A DNA stretch of 27,479 nucleotides from Parasitella parasitica (GCA_025201805.1 MU619284.1:185576-213054); one strand, 5' to 3'; shown: positions 8,902-20,547, counted from the first letter of the stretch. Made by a program: numbers and translations. Notes: generated by a model from the sequence alone, not told the origin.

Positions 8902-11159
8902 CCATTTTATTGTATGTACCATTCTTTTACTTTCTAAATGAAATTAGACGTAAATATGGGTTAAAAAGACCGATTGTTATCAGAAATTGAATGCTGGTAA
9001 AGGCTGAGCAACTTTCGTCACAGTTCAAACAACAAGTTTCGACATCAGAGCCACCAAAACTTACTTGACTTTTAAGATAAGCTCTGGTTTAAGAAGCAAT
9101 AGAGCTCAGTTTTTTCTATAATTACAGCAACGTGCGGTCATACAAAAGATGCCAAACAGATTTCAAAATAAACCTTTGCAGTAGAAATAATTATACATTT
9201 ATGGCAGGTTGGTTGGGAGTTGCCTTGGCAGGGTTGCTCGCGGCAACCAGCGACTTGAAAGAAATCCAATTGATCGTATATTTTGCAGTTCTGCAATGGA
9301 TCTTGAAATTATCAGGCTTATCCACAGAATTCGCGTATTTTAAACAAAAGCTACAACAAGACTTGTGAATTCATACATATATTTAAGAGACTGAAATAAC
9401 CATGAACAATAGATATCCCTCACAAAGATAGCAGTGCATATTTCCATATAGGCAGCTAAAAAAATTAGACTACTAGATATCTCGAACAATCAGAAAGCAA
9501 GGAGATATTGCTGTGCCTCCAGTCTCAATTTCCCAGTGATAAAAATTAGTTTGCCTAAATGTTTGAAGGTAATTTGCCAAAGTTCTTCAAAATAATTTGG
9601 CCAACCTTATGGTTAAAAAATTCTGTAAATGTTCAACAGGAACTTTTTCACTACCTTCTGTAACTCTTGTAGTAAGAGATTCAAGTGCGTTAATATGACA
9701 AGTTGATAACATAAGATGGTGATAAATGCAAATAAGGTATAAAAATACATATTGGGCTTGCTAAAATTTCTTTAATAAGTGTGGCTATGAATTATATGTG
9801 TTTAGTTTTAAGTTTATCGTGTCAATGTTCATAATGGTATGCCACACTTGTTAATACGTTCTTAAAAAAGCTGTAGAGGATCTTTTCTATTATTTTTAAG
9901 ATTTACATTAATACATTGATAAAACCACATTTATCAGCTTTCGGAATTGCAAGTTTGTCTGATTACAAGCGTCTAGTAATGTTGATGTGATGGGGGTTTC
10001 AACGCTTTCTTTCTCTATCTGTTCTTTGACAATTTTGTACAATTTTTATATTGCTATATCCTCTTTGTGCAGTGATAATCAATGATCAACAATGGCCGGA
10101 GTGAAGGTCGTCTACTATCCTCTTCGATCGTATCGCGATCAAAGATAAAACAACCTTGCTTTACAAAGGAATACTGCATTGCTTCAAAGTCTGATGGAAT
10201 ATAATTGCAAGTTCTTCCAAAGCCAAATATAAAAATTACTGGCTTGATTTTGGGCTCTTTTTTTTACATTTAATGAGTATTTGCGCAGATTGTTGGATAT
10301 AAAAAATAAAACCAGAGGTTAACGAGATACGAAAACTTAAAGATATTTTGTTTAAGATTTAAAACTACATAAATTAATGGTGACTTATTTAGATTACTAA
10401 TTGACAATACTGATTCACAGTGCCAATCTACTTGATAGGTACGATGTAAGGTTATACCACAAGGGCCACACGTCTTTGATCTGACAGTGCCTTAACCATC
10501 ATCCTGGTGCTCAGATCTGTGTTACTTACAGGAATAACCTTCTTGATTTGAAACAGAGATTTTATTCTCCAGTTTACACAAGCGTATCACATCATATCGT
10601 TGAACAATCTTCAATCTTCAATTGAAGTACATTGCCATGATCTCCTGTCTATAATTATGGCAGATTACATAGACCCAGAAACATTTTTAGTTAATCCTGT
10701 CACCTTGGAAGAAGCTATTCTATGGACAGCAAGGGCGGTAATGTCTTATACTTGGTATACGACATCATATGCAAGCATGAGCAGAGATGCCTAGTAGATT
10801 AAGATGAATTTATTTAGGGATGATGCCAAAGAGACATGGGTGGTGCGATTGAATGACAGGCCTTTATCCTAGTACAAAATGGTGATAGATTTTGGCATTT
10901 TGTTTCTAAAAAATAGTGTTAAATCCTAATGAATATTCTTCTATTAAATCTACTAAGAAGAACATTATATATCACGAATTTTTATATCAGAATTACATAT
11001 AATCAATGATAAGCATTGATAAAGAGCAAAATAACCATTGTCTTATGCGCTATAAAATCAGGCACAATCATCGCTATTTGAGCATAACTTAATTTTGCAA
11101 GCTTTTAATCGAGATTATTGCCAAGCTCGACTGACCCTGCGCAGCTTTTATCACAGCAA
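8902..11159. other. Gene-poor AT-rich region with short unassigned frames
   Basis: No confident gene. Three stretches stand out from the AT-rich background. (1) 9201-9368 encodes a hydrophobic 55-residue piece (MAGWLGVALAGLL, then a second apolar stretch around VYFAVLQWIL) that could be a membrane-protein fragment. (2) At 10093 an ATG in a CAACAATGG context follows a pyrimidine-rich, leader-like tract but closes after 18 codons (MAGVKVVYYPL...). (3) 10600-10794 holds a small frame with MADYIDPETFLVNP, possibly ending at a GTAATG donor. None matches a family I recognise. Confidence 0.4.
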
Positions 11160-11603
11160 CAGCAAAGTACAAAGAGAGCCAGGAGGTTGGAGATCACAAA
11201 GAACAAGTATCACGATTGACTTTCGTCGTTAGAGAAAAAGTTCCCTGGCTCTCCTAATCCCATCATGCTGATAGGCGATCGAGGACACGGTATAAGTTCC
11301 CCTATCAAGCCTCACCAGAGATGGGGTGGCTCTTCTAGCACTCTAGATAGATTTACGCCTGTATTCGTCACCAACGAGCACAACAGCCGGCAAACATGCC
11401 TTTGGTGCTTTCGAAAACTCTCCCATCCTTATATCACATCTCAAGGCATCGCAAAGACTACCAGTGGCTCCTTTCTATGCCTGAAGAAGAGCTGCTCAAA
11501 CAAATATAGGGTGTTGAGTAGGAATCAAGTGTCGGCTTTGGCTATTGGCCTCGCTGGCTCAGCTTCTCTTTGGTGTTACTTTTCCCTGCTTTCCATCTGT
11601 TAA
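11160..11603 (+). pseudogene. Zinc-ribbon C-terminal relic resembling TnpB/Fanzor-type proteins
   Basis: One frame runs from QQSTKRARRLEI to the TAA at 11601 but is broken by an in-frame TGA at 11217-11219, so the piece is a pseudogene fragment. From the ATG at 11265 the protein shows IMLIGDRGHGIS, then an EHNSRQTC-type lead into Cys45-x2-Cys48, a spacer with GSFLC, and Cys72-x4-Cys77. Then comes RNQVSALAIGLAG (86-98). A Cys4 ribbon followed by an R-D-x-x-A-A-x-x-I-like element is the layout of the C-terminal end of IS605 TnpB and Fanzor RuvC nucleases; here Asn87 sits where the catalytic Asp would be. The N-terminal RuvC parts are absent. The assignment rests on motif layout only. It could instead be a lineage-specific zinc-ribbon family of Mucoromycota. 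Confidence 0.45.
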
Positions 11604-12284
11604 TGCTAAAGTTTGATTTTTTTTTCAAACTATTCAGTACTGATGAATATTAAAGCGAAAAGCGATTTACCCAAAGATGTGGCAATCGAAGGTTTTCCAA
11701 AGACATTGATAACTTACCAAAGCACGAAAAAGAACACTCACCAGCAGATGCTAAAGGTTTTAAATCATGCTTATAGTCTAAATATGCTTCTTGTCTTTAT
11801 GCTGAGATTGTCTAGTCTGTGCTAATATACTGATTTAAAACACGTTATGATAAACCCGTAGTGTGCTGGATTTTTGCTGTGAATGATGCCATCGGTGAGC
11901 CTAGTGCTATACGGAGTCTTTTCAAAAGCAACCTGCCATGCCTTGGAGGTGACCCTCATTACCATTCGATGTGTACTTGTGTATGTCAATTCTGAGATGC
12001 AGCAAATACTTTGTTTTCGAAGAATGAAAGATTCAGATCAGGGCCGATCTCCATTGTTCTATTTAACAAATGTATAAATTCTCTTGACATTCTTTATTCA
12101 GGCACAATTTTCCAGCCTAATATATATGTATTTAAATGAAAAATACAGCAAGGGTTTCCCTAACAATCCCCTTTGATATTATATGGGGGAACAATAGTAT
12201 GGAACAAAATTAATTATAAACGCAATTTTCAACGGAGACGCCCAGTTTGTAACTAACTGCAAACGAAAAATTAATTTGAATTAG
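11604..12284. other. Intergenic, no gene seen
   Basis: AT-rich DNA with two short frames (11613-11825 and 11883-12077) lacking motifs. Around 12190-12260 the translation IINAIFNGDAQF could be an upstream exon of the next gene relic, but I could not place a start codon or signal peptide. Confidence 0.4.
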
Positions 12285-13530
12285 GGTTGCTGATTCTCGA
12301 GGATACGACATAGCTAATTTCAATACCTACTCAACTGCTCAAACATGTACGATATTCTTGGGCCAATTATCTGATCCAAATGCCATGTTTTTTGGATTAG
12401 GAAACTGGAATGGACCTCAGGGGAGGATATGGCCTAATAAAACTATCTTCAATGTTGGTTGCTTTCGTAGCTTGTGTGAAATGGCTATCTAAAACATAAT
12501 TTGAATACAGATACCCGTGCTTGTAAATTCCACTATTACACTTGTTGATAAGCAACTCAGTCTAAAGGCATGCACTTCTATAATGAATTTTTATCCATCA
12601 GATGCAAACGGACATTATGTGGAAGGAGGAACGTTCACCCTATATCGAAATACAGGTGGGAGGGTTGGTGGTGCTGTTTTGGCACCTACAGGCATACTAC
12701 ATTTCTTATTATATTCACTCTTTCGTATCTCACGTTTGTCTGGCTTATTACAATAAATATATAGCTAATGTGATTGATAGCAGCACAGGAGCTTTTGCCG
12801 GTCAGCTTATAACCAGCAATCATAAATGGAATGCCAATGGTGTCTTCATCTACGATTATGCAGCAGCTGGAGACTCATGTTCTTACTTTAATGGGTGCTT
12901 CCCAATAGTAAATGTCACTACCCCAAAGAAACTAGATTCTTTTCAAACAAATAGCAAAAGTAGCGATAGCAGCACCAGTTTTAGTGCAAGTAGCACCAGC
13001 AGCAGCGAATGTAATACTAGTAGCACTATTAGCGAATTCTTGTCTTTTAGCCCAACTGCTAACTCCTCGTCTCCAATCATAATGAAAGCACTAGCGACAA
13101 TAGTAGTTTACTATCCACCTCAACTTCATCTGGTTTTTCCAGCTCTACTGGTGATAGCTCATATTTTAGCACTGACTCAAGTTTTGATCAGTAGCGCCAG
13201 CAGTTCATCATTAACTTGATTCAAGCTCGTCTTGTTTCAGCCAGACTTTCATAGACAGTTTGAGTGCTACTAGCTTTAGCAGCAAAAGCTCCAATAGTGT
13301 AAATACTTTGAGCGAAAAAATCACAAGTTGAATACAAGGTTCGAGTGCTGCTTTTACATCCTCTAACATCATGTAACGCAGCAAAAGCATTAGGCCGACA
13401 GAACTTGGATCTTCCTCTTCCAACACAAACAGTGTACTTGTCAGCATCATCGCGACATCAAACACATGTGCGACATGTACGCCCTCAGAAACAAGCAAAC
13501 TGTCATCAAGCAAACTTTCTAATATATACA
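12285..13530 (+). pseudogene. Choice-of-anchor-A-like surface protein relic with broken Ser-rich tail
   Basis: Pieces of one secreted-protein gene. The likely exons are 12285-12453 (ADSRGYDIANFNTYS... NKTIFN), 12511-12691 (IPVLVNSTITLVDKQLSL... FYPSDANG... GGRVGGAVLAPT) and from 12765 (NVIDSSTGAFAGQLI, HKWNANGVFIYDY, SCSYFNGCFP). The order GGRV-GA-LAP, then TG-FAGQL, is that of choice-of-anchor A domains, which occur in fungal cell-surface proteins. The intron at 12692-12764 would start with GC rather than GT. After CFPIVN comes a Ser/Thr-rich tail that keeps its Ser bias only by changing frame: about 12955-13060 in one frame, 13080-13197 in the next until a TAG, then again around 13255-13320 and 13400-13530. 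No N-terminal half of the domain and no signal peptide was found. The tail shifts argue for decay. Confidence 0.5.
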
Positions 13531-14170
13531 TACAAAGATCCTAAAATTGGCCGAGCATACCTAAAATGCAAATAATAACGTTCAATAGCTAGCGTTATAT
13601 CTTATCCTCAGCCAATTTACAACGCCAATCATCATGCACATCATAAATTCTACAGACATGACACTCATTATCACGACGATGTTGGATATAGGTGTGATTT
13701 CAGAGACTATATCACTGACAGGCATGACATTACTAATGAAGGCTGAATTGATATCTGTTATCGAGTCTTTATGAGCGACGAAGAGCCTATTATTAATTCC
13801 TTCCTCGACTCGTCTTAACCAAAATTAGTTGGATTGATGCTCTGCATCCGTTCTCTCTCTAGAATACCGTCAAACTTTGTTTGGCGGTATTGGCCGTAAG
13901 GTATTTGAGAACCGTTAATGTCGACGTCGATCCAAATATACTCGACAACGGCAATTTTGATTTTGAAAAAGAGTTGATAGACGAATACAGACTTTGATTA
14001 AAAACTTGAAATAGACTTTGGCATCTGTACTCTTCCAGGTAAATGTTTAGTAAGGTTGGTTATTTTACATGCTGCATAATGAGACTTGTTTCTTTGCATA
14101 AAAACCAGCGCCAACTCGATAGACTGGTCGGTTCCCTTATTTTTCATTACTCATACAACTTTAGGCTTTC
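13531..14170. other. Intergenic, upstream of the 391-aa gene
   Basis: No gene called. A His-rich broken frame at about 13588-13746 (AHHKFYRHDTHYHDD) may be a further remnant of the Ser-rich gene. An imperfect stem (TACCGTCAAAC with GTTTGGCGGTA, one mismatch) lies at about 13865-13890. CATAAAA at about 14097 is a candidate core promoter for the next gene. Confidence 0.4.
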
Positions 14171-15346
14171 ATGCGATTCGTGAAGATATTCTTGATTTTA
14201 GGCGTGCTAATACTACTTTCGTTGCGATTCTCGGGATTTCATGGTAACTCAACTCAACAAATCAGACTGAAAAACCAGCTCGAGCCCTTTTCGCTTTCTC
14301 GTAGAATCAAATGGAAATGTATAAATGCTTTCAAAAGTGTGTTCACTCATGCTAAATGTGCCTGCTATTCAGCAAGCCTGGATATCAAATACAAGACACT
14401 CGTTTTCATGGACACCATTTATTTCATCTACACCTTAGGGACAGACAAGAAGATACAAACTACCCCGCCAGCGCTACCGATAAACAAGGCTACGCAGAAT
14501 AAAACCTACAGTGAGCTCCTTGTGCAATTATCACCATACGAGAGACGAGTTGCAAACCGCTACTTGATTCAATGGCAAGACAACTCGACAAGATTTTCCA
14601 ACTACTTTTCTAAAAAGACCAAATCACAAGCGGAAGAATGGGAGGCCCTAGTTGCTTCATGGAATACGCCTCTGCAAGTGCCCGAACACGAGCAGCCTTA
14701 TCATTGTCAGCAGCACAAACAAGACCAAAAGCTATCAAGTTTACATCTAGAACATAGCTGGAAAATGATGGTCAGAGATGTTGAAAACCTGTACTGGAAA
14801 CATTATTACCAAAACCTGAATTTTCAGTTTCGTGATTGGATCTCTGCAAAACTATTTCCACATGAAAACCACACAGCATTTCATCAAATACAACTTCTAC
14901 TGCAAGCCCAAAGGAACGAAAGTTTATATTATACCAGGGTGTTTATGCTTGCAAAGCTTCATAACACCAAAAAAAGCGTCGATACACAGTTACACACCGC
15001 TTACCATGCTTTGAATGAATCCATCTACATGGAAAGAGGCCTTTACTATGACACGCTGCATCCAGACAAAAATTATACCATCAACATTAAACGAACAGAA
15101 TACAAGTCCACATCAAGGAAAATGAAAGAAATCTGGATTGATTGGCCTCAAGCTTACCTTAAACATACAGAACTTCAGAGTTGCAGTCGAAGATTCCAAG
15201 CTATTTTACAACAGATCTGGGATGTATGCTTGTATCTTATTAAAAAATGGCGTGAAATGAGACGGGCACAAATGAGACGACTTTTACATCGATTCCATAG
15301 TGTGCAACCAAGGCTAGAAGGTATCCGTGCGTACTTATTTGAATGA
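14171..15346 (+). CDS. Unrecognised type II membrane or secreted glycoprotein, 391 aa, intronless
   Basis: I do not recognise the family. The N-terminus MRFVKIFLILGVLILLSLRF is one strong hydrophobic segment (about residues 5-20) after a basic start, fitting a signal peptide or signal anchor. The remainder is hydrophilic and largely helical in composition, rich in Trp, Tyr, His and Gln. Seven N-x-S/T sequons (NST at 26, then NKT, NST, NHT, NES, NES, NYT) suggest passage through the ER and a luminal or extracellular ectodomain. The C-terminus is strongly basic (KKWREMRRAQMRRLLHRF). No enzyme motif was seen. It is the longest uninterrupted frame outside the LINE, with no frameshift, and has an AATAAA at 15483. 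It converges on NOC4 with only 199 bp between stop codons. Confidence 0.75.
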   Translation: MRFVKIFLILGVLILLSLRFSGFHGNSTQQIRLKNQLEPFSLSRRIKWKCINAFKSVFTHAKCACYSASLDIKYKTLVFMDTIYFIYTLGTDKKIQTTPPALPINKATQNKTYSELLVQLSPYERRVANRYLIQWQDNSTRFSNYFSKKTKSQAEEWEALVASWNTPLQVPEHEQPYHCQQHKQDQKLSSLHLEHSWKMMVRDVENLYWKHYYQNLNFQFRDWISAKLFPHENHTAFHQIQLLLQAQRNESLYYTRVFMLAKLHNTKKSVDTQLHTAYHALNESIYMERGLYYDTLHPDKNYTINIKRTEYKSTSRKMKEIWIDWPQAYLKHTELQSCSRRFQAILQQIWDVCLYLIKKWREMRRAQMRRLLHRFHSVQPRLEGIRAYLFE

Positions 15347-15482
15347 GCTTGTACATAATCCTTGAAACTACATATTATATCCCAAAAAATCACATCCTCG
15401 TCGAAATACACACACATATATATACTAGGTAAATACCCCACCCCCAATGTACATGATCATATTTATATCCATAAAACATACG

Positions 15483-15488
15483 AATAAA
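15483..15488 (+). terminator. AATAAA poly(A) signal of the 391-aa gene
   Basis: AATAAA 137 nt past the stop. On the opposite strand, TTTTATT repeats at about 15500-15520 supply AATAAA copies for NOC4, so the two 3' UTRs may overlap or abut. Confidence 0.5.
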
Positions 15489-15545
15489 AGGCTCTAATTT
15501 TTATTTTATTTTATTTTATATCAAACACAAAACACTCTACATGAT

Positions 15546-17530
15546 TTAGATCTCCCAAACACAAGCTAATGGTTTATCAATCGCCAGCGCTGGCTCCTTT
15601 TTTCTCTTGCGATCAATCTCAGTACTAAAGAACTATTGCAGTATTATGGTCAGTAGGGTAGAGCACGGATGTCGTCTGTACAACTTACTGTAGCATATGT
15701 ATGGTCCAAAAAATCCTCAAGATTATATTTAGGCTTCAAGAACTGCTCGCCAAAGATTTTAGCAAGTGTGGATACATTGGCATAATAATGTTGGCTCAGC
15801 GTTTGCACTTCCCAAAGGGATGATTCGATGGCTTTGCATTCATAAGGATTCAAATTCTCCATACTGAAAGGATCTGTCGCATCATCGATAGCCTTGTTGC
15901 TGTGAATCAAGGTCATACATGTAGGATGACGCTTTAAAAGGTTGTAAATGAATGGGATAATGATGACGCTGGCTGCAGGTGGAGCAGTAAGTGATAAGCG
16001 TGCCATACGCTTGATGAACGCCGCAATTAGAGCAGCAGGGAGATATCTATGCGTAAATCATGTGAGAAGATGTGCCACAACCAGCACTCATTAGCATACA
16101 TACGCTGATGACAAGAAGAGCTCTAAAAGACGAAAGAATCGGGATCTGTATTTAACATGCATCACATTTCTGTCCAGTATAGAATACAGCTTTGTGTAAA
16201 AGTCTGGATAGTCCCTAGGGTAAAATCGGGTGAGCACAACTCGCACAGCTGCCGCTAACAATTATACTTACAGGTTATGCTCAGTAATCAAGGTGAACAA
16301 GCCATTCAAGGCTAGTAAGCTAACAGCGCCGCCTACGTTGTAAGAATCCGTCAGGAAATCCATCAATAATTTAGGCTCTGATAAGTGAGGCAAGATGCGT
16401 TTGTGCAAAATCAGCAAAATCTTCTTGTACATATCCTCGGACAAACGTAGCTTCATCAGTCTGAGCCAACAGTCAGTGAAGCCACGTTTATGAACTGATA
16501 ATTGAAGCAGGGGGTGCTTTCGCTTTTTAGTCTTGGTCTTGTCAGCAGCTTCTTGCTCATTGTCGTCCACATCCGAATCAGATAGTAATCCTTCATCTCC
16601 CAGCAAATCATCCGTCTTTTTAGATTTACTAGGCGTTAGGGCATCGTAAATGGAGGGGTTGACAGTCCAGAATTCATCGATCTCGGACGCTTCAGTTGGC
16701 ATAGTGCGAATACTCTCCAAAATAGCAAATACATTGTTTGCAACTAGGCTATGGTCCTCCTTTTTCTCTTCTACAGACAGCTTTGCCTTTTTACTGCTCT
16801 TCTGTTTTTTGGCGGCCTCCCTCTTTTCATACGCCTGTTCCATCACTTCTCTACAGATAGAGCCAATTTTATTACATGCTGTACTGCGCGATTCATATTA
16901 TACTTACGCTGCATCCTTCAAGAAATAGTGTCTTAGATCGTCGTACACATTCAAGTACTTGTCAACAACTTCTTTGCGCAAATGTTCGTTAAAGTTGGTG
17001 TTGAAAAGGATCTCTTTCACAATAGGACCGTACACATTGTTAGCAAAATGGTAAGATCCACTGGTGTTTATGAAATTCTCTGACTCGGACTTGATGTTGT
17101 TCATTAGGATAGTGAAGGCGGGTATCTGAAGACCAGGCTCGTCACTAGATAATAAGCCTCTGACATGAGCCAAGTAATCGGCATACTGTTCACAAAGCCA
17201 GGCATTCACCTTAGCTTTGGCAGAAGATTCATCGGCATTTTTCAGTTTCTTCAGATCGCCAGCCATTAAAAAAGCAGTATACACACGGTTGAGTGAGTGA
17301 ATTGCAGCATGAGCAATTTGTGCATTGCTGCTCTTGGAGTATTTGGTGATTTCTACAATGTTGTTTAGATTGGATTTGTTGCTTAAACCCGCTTCGAGAG
17401 TTCTGATTTTTTGGCGAATCTCTTTGAAATTCTCGGTCTGATTTGAATCAATCCATTGTCATTATATGCAATAAAGTTTTCTACTTACAGAGTTGTTTCC
17501 TTCTCTCTTTCTCTTTGCTTGGGGAGCCAT
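15546..17530 (-). CDS. NOC4: Nucleolar complex protein 4 (Noc4/Utp19), 6 exons
   Basis: CBF/Mak21-family ribosome biogenesis factor. In yeast Noc4 binds Nop14 and is needed for 40S subunit maturation and export from the nucleolus. Exons: 17530-17489, 17437-16908, 16850-16272, 16214-16104, 16046-15689 and 15632-15546, giving 568 aa (yeast protein about 552). All five introns are GT-AG; three are exactly 57 nt. The junctions restore the family core: ITEHNLDYPDFYTKLYSILD, then RSRFFRLLELFLSSAYLPAA, then LIAAFIKRMARLSLTAPPAA and NLEDFLDHTYATFFSTEID. The N-terminus is basic (MAPQAKRKREGNN), fitting nuclear import. A Lys-rich acidic linker (KKQKSSKKAKLSVEEKK, then DDNEQEAADKTKTKKRKH) lies in exon 3. 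The short first exon is supported by the ATG context and a clean GTAAGT. Confidence 0.96.
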
Positions 17531-20141
17531 ACTTTTTCAGTTTAGCGACGAGATGTAAAGTAATCTTGGTTTACAAAGAAAAAAATTAAAGAAAAGTATC
17601 ACAAGCCACCTCGTGTATCGCATCGGATCGTGAAAGCACTGTTTCGCTGCTTTGCGTTATTTGACATTGAAACCTATAACTGTTCACGCAATGTTTGTAT
17701 ATTTCTTTTTCTTTTTTCCAAATACAACAAGAGGCTTATTTGACAGTAAAGGGCTGTTGATAAACTGCTTAAAAAATCAAGCTATTATAAAGTTGCTGAT
17801 TAGACTCCCCCCCCAGTGTTTCATTTCCTCTCTTATCAGCCTAAATGTTGTAAATCTTCATTTTTAACAATGTAAAATTGTTCAAAATTGCATACACGCA
17901 AATACATATGAATATGGATTACATCTCAAACGCAATATAGCTTTTGGATTGAAGATTAACTGTACTTTTAATCATGAAGATTTATAAAGATTTTAAGCCA
18001 TGTTGCGATCTTGCGGACTGTGATAACGCTAACTTCGATCATGGCAAGATTACTAGAGCTTCCGCTTTCCCTCAAATAGTGTCGTAAAAAAGTTTATATA
18101 TACTGCAAAGAGTAGTTATTGATGTGTTTCCACTTCAAAATAACCTGAAGTTGCTAAATAAAAATAGCTTCAAGGTTGATTTTTGCACAATTTGTTTTTT
18201 ATTGAATCACTTATCAGTGCTCTTATTCCAGCTGCACTCTGTTTATACGTTATGCTTGTGTTATTAGGAGAAGTCTTCCAACGTATCATTGCATAGTCAA
18301 AATTCATGCAAATTTCTGTATATTTTATAATTTAAGCCCAGGCAGAAACAGGAAGCACAGTTTTAGCAATTAAATGATGCGCATCTAATGCAATGCGCTA
18401 GATAATGCTAGATCTGATATACTTAATACTTCTTTAGCTCATTAACCAAGCGCCTAGCTATATATTATGATTTCAAGTATATAATCGACAAAAGGAGCAC
18501 AATCTACGTTTAGGACGGATGGATAAATCAACAAATATCAGCAAGCATTTACTATATTACATACAATTATGAAGAAATGAATTGTTGGTATTTAGCATGA
18601 TAGTATATAAGTTTCATATGAGCACATGGCCTTTTAACAAGCCCCTATTATTATTTAGATTTAGGAACAATGTGAAAACACACGCAAAAATGATGAGGCA
18701 TGTTTGTCATTGACACGGCAAGTATACATACATGTTTAATGTACCCACTGCCTGAAAAGAAGGAGGAAAGAAGTATTTTTCAACATGTTGCGTAAAAAAT
18801 AGGGAAGTAAATTCTTTTCTCTTGTTTATTGGATCACATATGTCTATACATATGTTATGTTACTGTGTCTCTCCTTGTGGATAATCAATTGTCCATCTTG
18901 TATAGAACGGCATGAATTAGATCCCCTTATTTGCCGAAATATAGTGCGCAGGGGACAAACAGAGAAAATGTAATAGAGAAAGGAGGACTAGAGAAGATCC
19001 TGCCACATAAAACTGAGGGATCTCTTCAGTTTATTACATACTTTGTAAGAATTACCTGAAAATTAAATCGAGAGACCTATCGATTTCGATCAGAAATAAC
19101 GCATGTTGCAAAAATAAAAGCAGGTTAATTGCACACATAATATACAGCGTGTTCTCGAGTCAAATGTCCAGAGTGCTATTGCGCAGCCACATAGTCCTAA
19201 TGCTTCATGTCCACATGTATTTGATTTTGAAACACATATTTATACCAACTAATATCAAATACAAGATAAAAATACTTGATTTTACCAAATGTAGAAAACA
19301 GATTTATAACAAACAAAAGAAAATCAAGAATGATCGCAAGCCGGGAAAGCCGGTATTTCAACCTTCTATTACTCTACATCAGTAACTTTTAGCTATCATC
19401 ATCATCTAGGTTATTATGGGTTTTTTTGAATGACGGGATAGAGAAAGTATTAAACAGTGGTAAATGTTTTAAACCCTACGATATTACTCCAGAGTCATGT
19501 TTCTCCTCTTTTTTTCTTCTTGGACCTCCTCCTATACATTACGAGAATAAAATAGATAGAGTCTGCGGTAGACCACTTAGGAGGTAGACCTACAGCATGT
19601 CGTATGTTGATATGTTACCGAATACCAATGACTATGACTAATTTAATAGCAAAACAAGGTAGTTTTCTCGGATCGTATATCGCCGCCACGACATTTTTGT
19701 ATCTCCATATAGATGCCATCTAGTAGAATCATTTTGTTGGGCATGGCGTGATGCTTCTTAATAGCGTTAGGTGTGTATATACATTATGTATATATAACCA
19801 GGGAGATCGGATGACTGATATATATACAACAAATTCCCAATTGTAGTAGGTGTAACATTTTTTCTCGGGTATAACAGCGGCGGTTAACAAGTAATTGATC
19901 ATTTATGCACCTTTCAATTATACTCTCATGTTTTCTCCCAGTTAGTTTTGAAAGGGCTTGTTTTATCACTGATATTTTTCCCCGGTGCATTGATAGCATT
20001 AAAAAATTAATGCAAAAATCATAGTAACCTGATTCAACACTGACGCTTTCATACATATTTGATCCTTTTATAAAGTAATCGCCATTTTAGTCGCATTGGT
20101 TTTCCTTTTCTTCTTTTTTTTTTTGTTTTTTTCGCTTTCTT
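17531..20141. other. 2.6 kb AT-rich intergenic region, no gene seen
   Basis: This lies between the divergent 5' ends of NOC4 and the velvet gene. The short frames at 17652-17867, 19149-19385 and 19784-20056 (minus) have no motifs and AT-driven composition. Small inverted repeats are visible (ACATATG/CATATGT at about 18836-18856; AAACTGA/TCAGTTT at about 19009-19032). GGTAGACC occurs twice near 19567-19590. The length suggests an extended upstream regulatory region for the velvet gene, but that is inference. Confidence 0.5.
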
Positions 20142-20149
20142 TATATAAA
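20142..20149 (+). promoter_or_regulatory. Candidate TATA box of the velvet gene
   Basis: TATATAAA lies 156 nt before the ATG, after a long T/C-rich tract and before a pyrimidine-rich leader that runs to the start codon. Confidence 0.4.
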
Positions 20150-20297
20150 TATACGTATCTTTGTTACTCTAACCGTTAGTTATTCCGGGTTCTGATCCTT
20201 ATTCTTTTTCTATAATACGCTCCTTTTCAAGTTTATCTTTCGTTAAATATTTTTCTTAACTTTTTTCCTTTTATTCAATATCTCATACTGTCTAGAA

Positions 20298-20547
20298 ATG
20301 TCCAGAGGAAGTGTTTCACATAGCTACCAGTATATACCAAATTACTCTACTGCCATTCAGCGTATCATCCCAGAGTAAATGCTATATCAAGGAATGATGA
20401 CGACGGTATTTACTTGTTGTAATAGACGCTTCATTCTTAAAATTCGCCAACAACCTGTTCAAACTCGCCTTAGCACAAACAATGAAAGAGGTAATTTGCA
20501 TGTGCTGATATTTGCGTTCAACAACTCAAGATAACTTATTACATAAT

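Noticed and set aside
12602-12764. N-terminal part of the long frame at 12602-13219
   Set aside because: It reads the preceding exon in the wrong frame and then an intron; only the part from 12765 carries domain-like sequence.
13335-13360. GGTTCGAG, resembling a tRNA T-loop
   Set aside because: No acceptor stem, anticodon arm or D-arm could be folded around it. No other tRNA-like box was found in the window.
19149-19385. 78-codon plus-strand frame in the NOC4-velvet gap
   Set aside because: Composition is AT-driven (Ile/Lys/Asn-rich), with no domain, no leader and no splice pattern.
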